DNA of 64,000 bases from positions 115,001 to 179,000 of the forward strand of contig JAXCGZ010020808.1 of the NCBI GenBank assembly GCA_037179515.1. Direction: 5' to 3'. The position numbers and the translations under genes were made by a program. Shown piece by piece: positions 48,857 to 64,000 of the stretch. The DNA is from Halocaridina rubra (lineage: Eukaryota; Arthropoda; Malacostraca; Decapoda; Atyidae). How positions within the stretch are numbered: position 1 is the stretch's first letter; each line of letters starts with the position of its first letter. The notes under the pieces are model-generated. The model was given only the letters and a program-made list of their open reading frames with translations. It had not been told where the DNA came from and ran no database searches.

Positions 48857-50767
48857 ATGATTCATGTTTTCACATATGTAATGTGCTTATTTGATAATTT
48901 CATGGCCCGAATGAGATTGGGAATTGAATTAAATGCTAAAATGAAGCCACGAGTGAGGTTGGGGAACCTGTAATATGAACATAGTGGCATTCAGTTAGAA
49001 TGCGTTCATTCCTAAGTATAGCAGATATAAGCTATAAGGTTGGGTTCCTTTTAACCTTCTGTGGTGTAGTGGTAGCGCCTTGACTTAGTAATCATAAGTC
49101 CTAGGTTCGAGTCCCGGTTGGGGCAAAAAATGATTCATGTTTTCACATATGTAATGTGCTTATTTGATAATTTCATGGCCCGAATGAGATTGGGAATTGA
49201 ATTAAATGCTAAAATGAAGCCACGAGTGAGGTTGGGGAACCTGTAATATGAACATAGTGGCATTCAGTTAGAATGCGTTCATTCCTAAGTATAGCAGATA
49301 TAAGCTATAAGGTTGGGTTCCTTTTAACCTTCTGTGGTGTAGTGGTAGCGCCTTGACTTAGTAATCATAAGTCCTAGGTTCGAGTCCCGGTCGGGGCAAA
49401 AAATGATTCATGTTTTCACATATGTAATGAGCTTATTTGATAATTTCATGGCCCGAATGAGATTGGGAATTGAATTAAATGCTAAAATGAAGCCACGAGT
49501 GAGGTTGGGGAACCTGTAATATGAACATAGTGGCATTCAGTTAGAATGCGTTCATTCCTAAGTATAGCAGATATAAGCTATAAGGTTGGGTTCCTTTTAA
49601 CCTTCTGTGGTGTAGTGGTAGCGCCTTGACTTAGTAATCATAAGTCCTAGGTTCGAGTCCCGGTCGGGGCAAAAAATGATTCATGTTTTCACATATGTAA
49701 TGTGCTTATTTGATAATTTCATGGCCCGAATGAGATTGGGAATTGAATTAAATGCTAAAATGAAGCCACGAGTGAGGTTGGGGAACCTGTAATATGAACA
49801 TAGTGGCATTCAGTTAGAATGCGTTCATTCCTAAGTATAGCAGATATAAGCTATAAGGTTGGGTTCCTTTTAACCTTCTGTGGTGTAGTGGTAGCGCCTT
49901 GACTTAGTAATCATAAGTCCTAGGTTCGAGTCCCGGTCGGGGCAAAAAATGATTCATGTTTTCACATATGTAATGAGCTTATTTGATAATTTCATGGCCC
50001 GAATGAGATTGGGAATTGAATTAAATGCTAAAATGAAGCCACGAGTGAGGTTGGGGAACCTGTAATATGAACATAGTGGCATTCAGTTAGAATGCGTTCA
50101 TTCCTAAGTATAGCAGATATAAGCTATAAGGTTGGGTTCCTTTTAACCTTCTGTGGTGTAGTGGTAGCGCCTTGACTTAGTAATCATAAGTCCTAGGTTC
50201 GAGTCCCGGTCGGGGCAAAAAATGATTCATGTTTTCACATATGTAATGTGCTTATTTGATAATTTCATGGCCCGAATGAGATTGGGAATTGAATTAAATG
50301 CTAAAATGAAGCCACGAGTGAGGTTGGGGAACCTGTAATATGAACATAGTGGCATTCAGTTAGAATGCGTTCATTCCTAAGTATAGCAGATATAAGCTAT
50401 AAGGTTGGGTTCCTTTTAACCTTCTGTGGTGTAGTGGTAGCGCCTTGACTTAGTAATCATAAGTCCTAGGTTCGAGTCCCGGTCGGGGCAAAAAATGATT
50501 CATGTTTTCACATATGTAATGTGCTTATTTGATAATTTCATGGCCCGAATGAGATTGGGAATTGAATTAAATGCTAAAATGAAGCCACGAGTGAGGTTGG
50601 GGAACCTGTAATATGAACATAGTGGCATTCAGTTAGAATGCGTTCATTCCTAAGTATAGCAGATATAAGCTATAAGGTTGGGTTCCTTTTAACCTTCTGT
50701 GGTGTAGTGGTAGCGCCTTGACTTAGTAATCATAAGTCCTAGGTTCGAGTCCCGGTCGGGGCAAAAA
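48857..50767 (+). repeat. Seven exact 273-bp tandem units, each with a tRNA-like Pol III promoter
   Basis: Unit starts (ATGATTCATGTTTTCAC or its truncated final form) are at 48857, 49130, 49403, 49676, 49949, 50222 and 50495; the next start at 50768 is cut off by (TA)n. Every spacing is exactly 273 bp. By eye the units differ at only two positions: T or C in CCCGGTYGGGG (T only in unit 1) and T or A in GTAATGWGCTT (A in units 3 and 5). The array lies in the 17.5-kb intron 6 in the same orientation as the host gene. Confidence 0.97.
49055..49125 (+). ncRNA. tRNA-like sequence, repeated seven times
   Basis: A perfect A box (TGGTGTAGTGG) and B box (GGTTCGAGTCC) are correctly spaced for RNA polymerase III, and a TTTT stretch (ATGTTTTCACA) lies about 20 bp beyond the 3' end in the next unit, so a transcript of about 90 nt is predicted. 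The cloverleaf is poor: the acceptor strands (CCTTCTG and TCGGGGC) pair weakly and the anticodon stem does not close in register (loop TTAGTAA would give AGU). An alternative stem ACTTA/TAAGT closes a GTAATCA loop. It is more likely a tRNA-derived Pol III unit than a functional tRNA. The other six copies start at 49328, 49601, 49874, 50147, 50420 and 50693. Confidence 0.55.
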
Positions 50768-51099
50768 ATGATTCATATATATATATATATATATACAGTA
50801 TATAGTTTAATAATTATTTTATTTTATACCTGGTGGTAAGGGAGGCATTCACTTCTATTTGTATGGGGCTTATATTGACTGTAAAAATGAACTAAGAAAA
50901 GGATTAGAGATCAGGCTTTTGTACTCCTTTCCATTAAATTTTTTTCTTGACAGAAAATAAATGGCTACAGAGACAAGATTGTGCAGGATATGTTGATCAT
51001 TGCTACCTCACAACATATGATTCATTTGTGGCTGACCAGTGCAAAATGACATCATATATTAATCATATCTTTCAGCTTTTCCCAGTAGGATTACTCCAG
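50768..51099. other. Intron 6 end segment, unassigned
   Basis: A short (TA)n run at 50774-50793 is followed by unassigned AT-rich sequence. Confidence 0.4.
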
Positions 51100-51318
51100 C
51101 AAATCAACTGTCCTATCCCCTGTGTCCTCCTCCATTACACCTCTTAACTTCATGTCCTCCCTCACTGCATTTATAATCTCCTCATTGGCCTACCTCTCAC
51201 TCTTCATTCCTGGCATGTCCTTCCTCAGTATCCTTCTCCTAATAAACCCCACATCACTCCACAGCACATGCTTAAACCATCTCAGCCTCACTTCTCTCAC
51301 CTTGTTCTCATGACACTT
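51100..51318 (-). pseudogene. LINE C-terminal fragment beside exon 7
   Basis: The minus strand reads [38 protein letters not shown], then AVREDMKLRGVMEEDTGD. The RLRWFGHV-like start and the R-R-x-L-x-x-D-M-P-G pattern mark the C-terminal tail of the RTE/L1-like lineage also seen at 13600-14801. It ends 22 bp before exon 7, so its complement supplies part of the pyrimidine-rich tract used for splicing. Confidence 0.7.
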
Positions 51319-51340
51319 ATTAAGAAGTTTTTCTTTCCAG

Positions 51341-51499
51341 CCAAATGATGAGTACGTAGATGCAGACCTATATAAAGCCGGTGTTTTCCTTGGATGTACG
51401 TTTGGTGTGGCTTGCATGTATATCTGGGCCGTTGGCATCCTGGCAGCTGGTCAGAGTTCGACCATGACTGGAACATACGTGGGGCAATTTGCAATGGAG
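51341..51499 (+). CDS. NRAMP: NRAMP exon 7 (TM8 and transport motif)
   Basis: Fifty-three codons, phase 0: [37 protein letters not shown] (TM8), then [16 protein letters not shown]. The [13 protein letters not shown] segment at residues 394-406 is the consensus transport motif of the family. The acceptor is TTTTTCTTTCCAG and the donor GAG/GTAAGA. The 17.5-kb distance from exon 6 is filled almost entirely by repeats. Confidence 0.96.
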
Positions 51500-51537
51500 G
51501 TAAGATTTTTTTTTTTTACAGAGTTATCTATATGTTT

Positions 51538-51712
51538 ATAAAAGCCGTAATCCCCTTATTAAAGGGGGTGGCTGATTCAGAGCAGAAAACTTACTCTTTG
51601 TAGGAGGAAAGTACGTAGAAGGGGAGTTCCAGTTCCCAAGCTTTGTCCCGTTTAGGGTCAACTTTTACGACATGCAAGGGAACACAGAAGATGCACTCTT
51701 GCCCACCCCCAG
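51538..51712 (+). repeat. Interspersed repeat RB (copy 4), intron 7
   Basis: AAAGCCGTAATCCCCTTATT, AAAGGGGGTGGCTGATTCAG, AACTTTTACGACATGCAAGG, TTGCCCACCCCC. This is the most complete copy. Confidence 0.7.
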
Positions 51713-52159
51713 AGTTATAGTGCTGGCATATCCATGCCTTTTTTTGTCTTTGAGCTCACTATGCATTTCTTTCTACAACTGACCCTTTTCATATCTGTAA
51801 TTATCATGCTTACTGAGTTCACAGGCACTTGAAGACAACAGAAACTATCACTAAGTACTTCCTCTTTCTCCGCATATTTTCTCTCTTATATGTGAGGTCG
51901 AAGTTTCTAAGAGCTCTCCACTTAGCATGGTCATATACGACATCATCTTAGTACAAATTAAAAAATTCTGCCAAAGAACACATCTGGCTCAATCTTGAGT
52001 CCATTAGTATAGAAAAATCCAACCAGTGTGCTGTTTTCTGATTTTATAAAGGTAATAGGTCTCTAATGAAAAGCAGAGACAAGGGACAGTTTTAGCACAG
52101 AGCCCAACTATATACCTGTTTAGTTACCGTGTTTTACAGTCTTTTAACTCTGGTTGAAG
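51713..52159. other. Intron 7 segment, unassigned
   Basis: No repeat family or coding signal is recognised. Confidence 0.4.
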
Positions 52160-52345
52160 CAAAAGAACTACTTTATGGTTTATGTGCCACTGTTAATCCC
52201 TGTTTGAATGGAGGAGGACAAAGACTAGTGGAGCTAGGGAATTAAGACTGAAAGCTCCTCCTAATGCCTTGCAGTTGGCTCAAACACTGGTTTGTCATAT
52301 CTTGAGTTGAGTGCTCTAACCTCTGTGCTGCTGTGGTCCCCAGTT
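52160..52345 (-). mobile_element. SINE-A (reverse), intron 7
   Basis: GTGCCACTGTTAATCCCTG, GAGCTAGGGAATTAAGACTG and GTGCTCTAACCTCTGTGCTG are the reverse complement of the SINE-A body and head. Confidence 0.65.
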
Positions 52346-52889
52346 TACTTCCCTCCTTATATCCTTCTCCTTCCTGGGGTTGGATTAGGTCTCCCTGTTT
52401 TATATCGCTACTGATTGAATTAGGCAATTAATTAGGGGGTTGGTGATTTCCTATCACCCTTTGTGATTATTCAGCCATTGCCTGGAGATCATTGGGTCCA
52501 CAAGATTGGAGAGAAATATAGTTGGCCTCTGTGCTATTACCGACCCTTACTTCTTCCTTTTATTGGAGACCATTAACGTTCTGAAAAAAAAACTGGTGAA
52601 AGGGTAAATTTTGGCTGGGTATGCTAATGGCTTATTAATATACTTCTTTTGATGCAGTTTGGCCACCTTGTTTGTTTGAGTAGGAAATATTGCATTTTGA
52701 TTTTGATGTATATATTTATTTTGAAACTGATATAAGAATTTCTCGTATTCATAAGCATTTATAAATTTGATTAATTTTGTTTCGTTTCTTAAAAACTGCT
52801 TTTTTTTTTACTTAAGGAACGTCACTTATTCATATATATTTATTAATGGAATGTATTATTTTTCTCATTTATCCAAAAATATTTGACAG

Positions 52890-52982
52890 GGCTTCTTAAA
52901 TCTGCGATGGAAGCGTTGGCAGAGAATATTGCTGACTCGTACCGTAGCCATTCTACCCACGTTTTTCATTGCATTTTACAAG
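52890..52982 (+). CDS. NRAMP: NRAMP exon 8 (TM9)
   Basis: Thirty-one codons, phase 0: GFLNLRWKRWQRILLTRTVA, ILPTFFIAFYK. GFLNL-W--W-R---TR--AI-PT is the conserved entry to TM9. The acceptor is TTGACAG and the donor AAG/GTAATA. The next exon should begin with the family's TM9-TM10 loop and the N-x-x-Q-S-L-Q-L-P region; I find nothing like it up to 64000. Confidence 0.95.
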
Positions 52983-53044
52983 GTAATAGATAACTTGTTA
53001 CAGGTACATATTTGCTGTATATATTATATAATTCCATATATGTA

Positions 53045-53200
53045 CAGATGCTCCCAAGCTTTTGAACGAGTTAGGTTCCAGAAGTCTGTTCGTGAGTAGA
53101 ATTATTCGTAAGTTTAGTTTAGCCAAAAAAAAGTACAGTACTGTATAGTACATAAATATGTAGTGCAGTACAGTACTTAGTTTAAGCACAACTGCATTCA
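53045..53200. mobile_element. Family D MITE, one half
   Basis: CAGATGCTCCCAAGCTTTTG, AACGAGTTAGGTTCCAGAAG and TAGTTTAAGCACAACTGC match the reverse strand of the MITE at 24110. The family B element follows immediately, so the MITE appears interrupted. Confidence 0.55.
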
Positions 53201-53202
53201 TA

Positions 53203-54310
53203 CCTCTGGTCACGAATTTAATCCATTTCTAAACCCTGTTCATGGGGCGAAACAATTTTTCCCATTGGAATGCATGTAATTTCAGTTAATCCATTCCTCA
53301 TCACCATAAATATACATTTTTAAAGTTTTTATGAGTATAAAAATTAACAAATACACCTGTAATGGAAAAATTACATTAATAATAGAAAGGAATTCTACTC
53401 TACTAAAATAAAAGATGGCTCAATACTGTATTTACCTTTGTGGGTGATTGTTGCTCGCACACGTGGATGGTGGTGGAGGAGGAGGTGGCCTACTCCTTTG
53501 AGGGATAGTCCCCTTCCATAAAAACGTCAGGTAACTGTTCAGGTACAGGCTATAATTCTGGCGTTTCCTCTCTGTGTTCTATTTTGGAAGGTGGTTCTCT
53601 GACTATTGGTACAAGAGAGCAATCCAGAGAAATTTGTCTTTCTTTGTTGATATATATTTCTAAAGTGAGACATCACATTGTCGTTTAAAATATTCACTGC
53701 TCTGTTGCTCACAGTTTTGTCCGAGTGATTAGTCTTAATAAAAGCTTGCACATCACTCCATTTACTAAAAATGTCTTTAAATTTTTCATGGACAAAATTT
53801 TTCAACGTAGTCTCCACTGGCTTTAAATTCGTCAATTTTAGCGCCACTAGAAATCAGAGTATTTGCTACTAAATCATGGTGTATTCGTAGAGCCTTAGTG
53901 CATATTATAGCCTCACTAACACTATCTCCAGTCAGCTGTTTCTTTTATCCAAACCAACAATAACTTTTCTACCTCTACTATCAACTTTGACCTATTCTTT
54001 GTTATATAGTCACTTCTTTAGCCACATCAGCTGCTTTAAAGACCTCTTTAGTTTTCAAAATATTACAGATGGTCGATTTCACCATGTTGTACTGCATGGC
54101 AAGATCAAAAACACGAACACCCTTTTCATGTTTAGAAATTATCTCTTTCTTCCCTTTTTAGCACCTCTGTCACTAACACACCTCAGTTTCCTTGGAGCCA
54201 TAATGAGGGCTAGCTTAAAGTAAAGCAAAACAATGGAAAGCTACTAAGAAAGACCTCGAACAGAGCATGAACGGACTGCACAGTGCAGGCAGCAATACAG
54301 AACTGAGAGC
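53203..54310 (-). mobile_element. Tigger family B, internally deleted copy
   Basis: The left end CTCTGGTCACGAATTTAATC resembles the family B terminus. The minus-strand frame 53847-53539 reads LKFSDIFSKWSDVQAFIK-like sequence (FKDIFSKWSDVQAFIKTN, SDKTVSNRAVNILNDNVM), the C-terminal tail also seen at 58552-58896. Near 53840-54200 the N-terminal region (SGAKIDEFK-like, then HTH) is joined to it. The catalytic core is absent. Confidence 0.7.
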
Positions 54311-54321
54311 AACCACGTGGT

Positions 54322-54355
54322 CGCCCAGGCAAGCGAGAACGTGGTTGCCTGGGCG
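54322..54355. repeat. Short GC-rich hairpin
   Basis: GCCCAGGCAA is followed after 12 bases by TTGCCTGGGC. It lies at the right edge of the deleted Tigger B copy. Confidence 0.7.
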
Positions 54356-54719
54356 AAAGTGGTCTCCCGACCGGATGTGCATGTGTATGCGTGTTTGGGA
54401 CTCGAGAGAGTATTCGGAGAGCAGTGCAAAATTTGCTTTTAAATAGAATTGATGAATTTTAATGCAATAAATAATGTCATAAAGGACAGTAATACATACA
54501 TTAATACATGGGTTGTTCCACTTGAAAGTTGTGGAGTAGATTTGGCAGTGATGGATGAGAGATAGTAAGGTGTTGTTGAGCTACGTTTTTCTGTAGTAAA
54601 AAAAAATTTTATGTTGTAAATTGTAATAATGATAATAATAATATTAATTTGTAATACCTCTTGTACTGTAATAATAATCACAGTTGACAGATGCTAAGAT
54701 TTTGTGGAGTTACACATTA

Positions 54720-55580
54720 TAAATTTGTTTTTATCGTAAAAACACCATATTATTTAATAAACCATAAGATATAAATCATATTAATAAAGTGTAATATGTA
54801 CAGTAATAATAACAACTTGTAATAATAATACAGTACAGTAACAATCTTTTCAACAGGAAGCAAAGGTTTTCATTGATTTAAGAGAGAACATAAAGGTTAT
54901 GGTTAATAAACCATAAAACATGAATTATATTAATAAATTGTAATATATATGGTAATAATAAGACGTTGTAATAGTATATGCAGTAAACTGCTGTCAATAC
55001 CAACCCCTTAAACTGAGTAGTGGAGGGGGGAAGAGGAAGAGGAGGCAGGGTAAGGACTATTATGCAACAAGATTGGTTGTTGTACTGTAATAGCGCAAAT
55101 ATTTTTTGTTAACAAACCGTAACGCATAAATCATATTAAGAAATTGCAAAACGTACAATAATAATGAGACATTATAATAGTACATACAGTAAACTCTTGT
55201 ACAGCACCAAGCTATTACAGTAAACTGAGTAACAAAGGTTGGAGGAGATAAAGTTCAGCGGTGTCTACATTTCCCCTTGCTCAAGAGCAGAGGAGGGGGG
55301 AAGAGGAAGAGGAGGCAGAGTAAGGACCAGTAGGCAACAGGATGGGTTTTTGTACTGTAATAGTGCAAAAATTTTGTTAATAAACTGTAAAACATATATC
55401 ATATCAATAAATTGTAATATGTATAGTAATAAGGAGACATTGTAATAGTACATACAGAAAACTGGTAGCAAAGTTTTGAGGTGATATATGTGTAGCGGTA
55501 AAGTTCAGCGGTTTCTACGTTCCCTTTTGCTCAAGTGTAGAGGAGGAGGAAGAGGAGGCAGTGTAAGGAGCAGAATGCAG
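54720..55580. repeat. Diverged tandem repeats of about 250 bp
   Basis: The block AATAAACCATAARAYATRAA with TTAATAAATTGTAATATG recurs near 54757, 54906, 55113 and 55380. The block GGGGAAGAGGAAGAGGAGGC recurs near 55028, 55295 and (shortened) 55543. Spacing varies from 150 to 270 bp. Confidence 0.75.
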
Positions 55581-55689
55581 TGAAATAAGAGAGAATCTTA
55601 TACGACGTTGCCACTGGTGTTCCATCCAAATTGTTAGGTGTTTCCGTTTCTTTGATAAGCATTCCCCCCCCTCTTACTCATAATAGTAC

Positions 55690-55870
55690 ACGGCATAGGC
55701 ACTGCACCTTTGATATGTTCCATAATACGTTCTCTGTCTTAGTAAATCATTTCCACAGTGGAACAATTCATCATAATCAAGTCTCATTATTATTGCCACT
55801 TTCGTTTTCATCATAATGGCATGCCTTTTTTTTGAAGCACCACTAACATCAATACCCTTTCACTTTTAAC
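55690..55870 (-). pseudogene. Tigger family A N-terminal fragment
   Basis: The minus strand reads VSGASKKRHAIMMKTKVAII, then GTYQRCSAYAVYYYE in other frames. This parallels SSAGNAIKKRKAITMEI at the start of the family A transposase. The rest of the gene is absent. Confidence 0.45.
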
Positions 55871-56099
55871 CACTCATAATTACTACAGGAAGGGAAAGAT
55901 ATTCACACAAAAATCTGGTACACAACGAAGACTTTCAGTGTATTTTGGATGCAATCTGAGAGCAGACTGGGACAACGTGATGACTTACAGATACATTGCT
56001 GCCCGCACCTTCTTAGCAGCGGAACGTTGTACCAGGCTCACTCATCACTGCGCAGAAACTTTTAATTTGCTACAATGTAGTTTTGTATTTTTTTTATAA

Positions 56100-60636
<4,537 letters not shown>

Positions 60637-60645
60637 TATATATAT

Positions 60646-61690
<1,045 letters not shown>

Positions 61691-61723
61691 ATTATTTTCT
61701 CCTTTGCATACTTACAGTCAGGT

Positions 61724-61960
61724 AGGTGCTTAACTACTTTTTTTACTCTTTTTCCTTTTCATACCCAAAAATCTTCCCAATAGCTGTCTTCTGGCCTTCA
61801 ACTGGCTAGCTTTCACGGGGAATTTTGCATGTAGGAGCTGTTCCTCCCCTGTCTCTTCGGTTTCTGGATCAACTTCCTCTCTTTCAAATACAGGAAGCGG
61901 GCTGTTTGACATTCTTGTTGTCATATCTTGTGAATTTACTCTCCCTTCTTCATGACCAAG
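61724..61960 (-). CDS. Candidate terminal exon, unknown protein
   Basis: On the minus strand a strong acceptor-like AAAATTATTTCAG ends just above the frame, which then reads LGHEEGRVNSQDMTTRMSNS, PLPVFEREEVDPETEETGEE, QLLHAKFPVKASQLKARRQL, LGRFLGMKRKKSKKSS and stops. The acidic middle and basic tail look like a real protein end, and no repeat family in the window shares it. I do not recognise the protein. It may be the last exon of a host gene on the opposite strand, nested in or just beyond NRAMP, or a fragment of a transposon ORF. Confidence 0.3.
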
Positions 61961-62349
61961 CTGAAATAATTTTGACAAACATTATCATGGCTAAAACTTT
62001 TAAAGTTTTATTTTATCAATCTAACATATCTCTTCGGACAAATAATGTATATACTGCAGCTAGAAAGGAAATTGAAGTATCATTCATAGATTCACGTCCT
62101 TTATCACGTAATATCTATCTTGGAATTCTCGGAAATATAATAATAATGTCATTGGCGAGTAGTGGACGAAACAACAAATAAAACAAACTTTCATCTCAAC
62201 CATATCTGGGCAGGTGGAGAATCATTTTCTCAAAAATATCCGTCAATAGATATTGCAACAGCGCATCACCTCCCATAAAAATATTCTGATGTGGCATGCA
62301 GAAGGACCCAGTGGAGCAGGGAAACTATCCTCGCAGACTCCCCCAATCA

Positions 62350-64000
62350 TGCTTCCCAACGGTCTTTCCCACGATTTCACCCGCTAGAACAACCCCCCCA
62401 TTATACCCCCAGTCAGGCATACCCATTCTCTCTCACAATTGCTTCACATTCAAACTTGCATTCCCTTTCTCTCTGTATACTTCCCCTTCTAGCCATTTTT
62501 CTATTTACTGCGCATGCGTTTCCCTTCCCCTACCACTCTGAAGGAGTGGGTGGGTGAAATCTCGATCGGGCCACGTGGTCACATGACTGCCTCACCAGTC
62601 CTAGATCCCTATCTACCCCCAAGAGGATGCGTTATAGCTACACAACAACTTCCTTTCTTTCCCTCCAACACTGAGGGCATGAGCTTGTTGGCACTCACGA
62701 GACGTACCCCTCACGGCTATTAGACCCTGTTCTTTCTCCCCTCCAAGATACATTAGGGTTAAACTAAGAAACCCCCCATACTCCAGCACAGCCCAAATTC
62801 TCTCGAGTTTACTGTTATTTTCGCCTGTCTAACGCGAAAAAAAAAAAATTTAACTCCTATCTAATTAATATCACAAAAGTTTCTTATTCCTCAAAAAGAC
62901 ATGCTGCACACGTGTTGTAATATCAATCTCTTCATCCTAACAACATTAAAAGAAAGATCTGTCATTTATGTCTTTCTTTCGCCAAAATATAACCCCTGCG
63001 CAAAAATAAAAAAAAGAAACAATCTTCAAAACAGGTGCAGGGATTCTCTCACTCGATTTCTTACACTTTAAAAGATTAATATAAAAATTATTTTACACGT
63101 ACATTAAATCTTCTTCAATTAAAATCAGTACATTTACCTTTTTAAAAATCAATTTAGGTATTAATACAAATAAATTGAACACCCTTCAAATGCAATTTCT
63201 CATTATATTATTCAAATAATAAAAATGAAGGTTATTACTGCTTATAGCTATTAGTGCAAATTATCCATGTTAGTAATGGGTACAGAATTTCTACTTTTAT
63301 TAACTTACTAGGGCCACACCCCTCATATGCGGGTTGGCGGAGTCAAAGCATAACTACAAGGTAAAATGGCGGCGTCCGCCGACCTCAATTTCTTTTAATA
63401 CTGGTCCCATTACTCACTGGATACAGATAACAAGTACTTAGCTATTTTGAGAAAACTGCTTGAAGAACGTCTCGGCCGCAGGCAATGGTGGAGGGGGTTC
63501 TTCTTTCTTCTGGGTGCAGAAGGTTCCTGCCAAATTCTCCATCTCTCGAGTAAAATCGACAAATCACCATCTTCTTGGTTGGATCCAGCAGTGGTAACGC
63601 GCTGGCTTTGCATTCACGAGGTCGAAAGATCGGTTCCCATCCAAGACCGAGAGTTTAAGCTGTTTCCTGGCAGGAACTGCTGTGGTTGGACACCACAGTG
63701 GGGGGTTGGGGCTTGCCCCGGCTGACGAATACCCATTGTATTGAAATGGAAATAAATGTTTATTATTATTATTATTATCTTGTAAGGGGCTTTTTCACTC
63801 AAAACCCCAGTCACACTTAGGCTCACTGTGACGGTGGCGTCCATGAATGCGCTCGTTGTACTTTTACTGCTGGGGGCCTTGCCAATACGGGGGCGGGGGA
63901 GAGTGGCTGGATCTGATAATATGATACTGTTGGAGAAGGGGGAGCTCTGACTTTCTCGGCGTCGCTCTCTCGCTACTTGTAGGCGTCTAGAAGTTTCTTC
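62350..64000 (-). repeat. 1.5-kb repeat RA (copy 2), continues past the window
   Basis: Matches 40548-42012. It differs by many substitutions and by a SINE-B insertion at 63584-63777. The coding-like part is visible in pieces (minus-strand LLERWRIWQE, EEPPPPLP-like PPPPLPA) but broken. Confidence 0.8.
63584..63777 (+). mobile_element. SINE-B nested in repeat RA
   Basis: CAGTGGTAACGCGCTGGCTT, GAGGTCGAAAGATCGGTTCC, AAGCTGTTTCCTGGCAGGAA, GGACACCACAGTGGGGGGTT and a (TTA)n tail. It lacks the first 15 bp of the 20739 copy. The matching position in RA copy 1 (near 41623) has no insertion. Confidence 0.85.

Noticed and set aside
48857..50767. CRISPR-like array
   Set aside because: The repeats are 273 bp and contiguous, with no unique spacers. 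This is a eukaryotic tandem array.
61980..62181. Continuation of a + strand gene (MAKTFKVLFYQSN frame)
   Set aside because: Short, AT-rich, no recognised domain; it starts next to the antisense acceptor of the candidate minus-strand exon and probably is chance.
62291..62723. + strand frames rich in Ser/Pro/Leu
   Set aside because: They overlap repeat RA in its noncoding half and the corresponding frames in RA copy 1 are not conserved.

Overview
This is a repeat-saturated stretch of an animal nuclear genome. The one host gene I can support is a proton-coupled divalent metal transporter of the SLC11/NRAMP (malvolio) family on the + strand. Eight coding exons between 26236 and 52982 encode the first 441 residues: an acidic N-terminus and transmembrane segments 1 to 9, including the metal-binding DPGN and MPH motifs. 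TM10-12 and the 3' end are not in the window. The long (TA)n and (CT)n arrays, dense tRNA-derived SINEs, several LINE clades, Ty3/Gypsy elements and many Tigger/pogo-type elements all suggest a crustacean, most likely a decapod. That assignment rests on repeat character and protein flavour, not on a database match.

Layout. 1-2300: eroded Ty3/Gypsy element (minus strand). 2726-2924: foldback MITE. 3041-6280: nearly intact CR1/L2-like LINE with one in-frame stop in ORF2. 6938-7215: second Gypsy gag relic. 7463-12376: complete but dead Ty3/Gypsy element with both LTRs (minus strand), carrying a short insertion in its RNase H. 12600-18700: microsatellites, LINE relics, an RNase H-bearing LINE end and a Tigger-type element holding a 160-bp tandem array. 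18900-24450: SINEs, a large (CT)n tract, a Jockey-like LINE (minus strand) and a 1-kb inverted duplication. 26217-52982: the NRAMP exons. Intron 4 holds a Tigger copy. Intron 6 is about 17.5 kb and holds another Jockey-like LINE, three or more Tigger families and seven exact 273-bp repeats, each carrying a tRNA-like Pol III promoter. 53000-64000: more Tigger copies, a second copy of a 1.5-kb repeat that contains a possible exon, and an isolated candidate exon near 61740.

The genes do not form an operon or pathway. The window is best read as a metal-transporter gene whose introns have been expanded by mobile DNA. The observations most worth following up are: the tRNA-like tandem array; short elements built from the two ends of the Jockey-like LINE; Tigger-type elements that carry their own internal satellites and whose termini sit against (TA)n arrays; and several perfect or near-perfect palindromes. 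I found no CRISPR array, prokaryotic defence locus or other clearly new enzymatic system.
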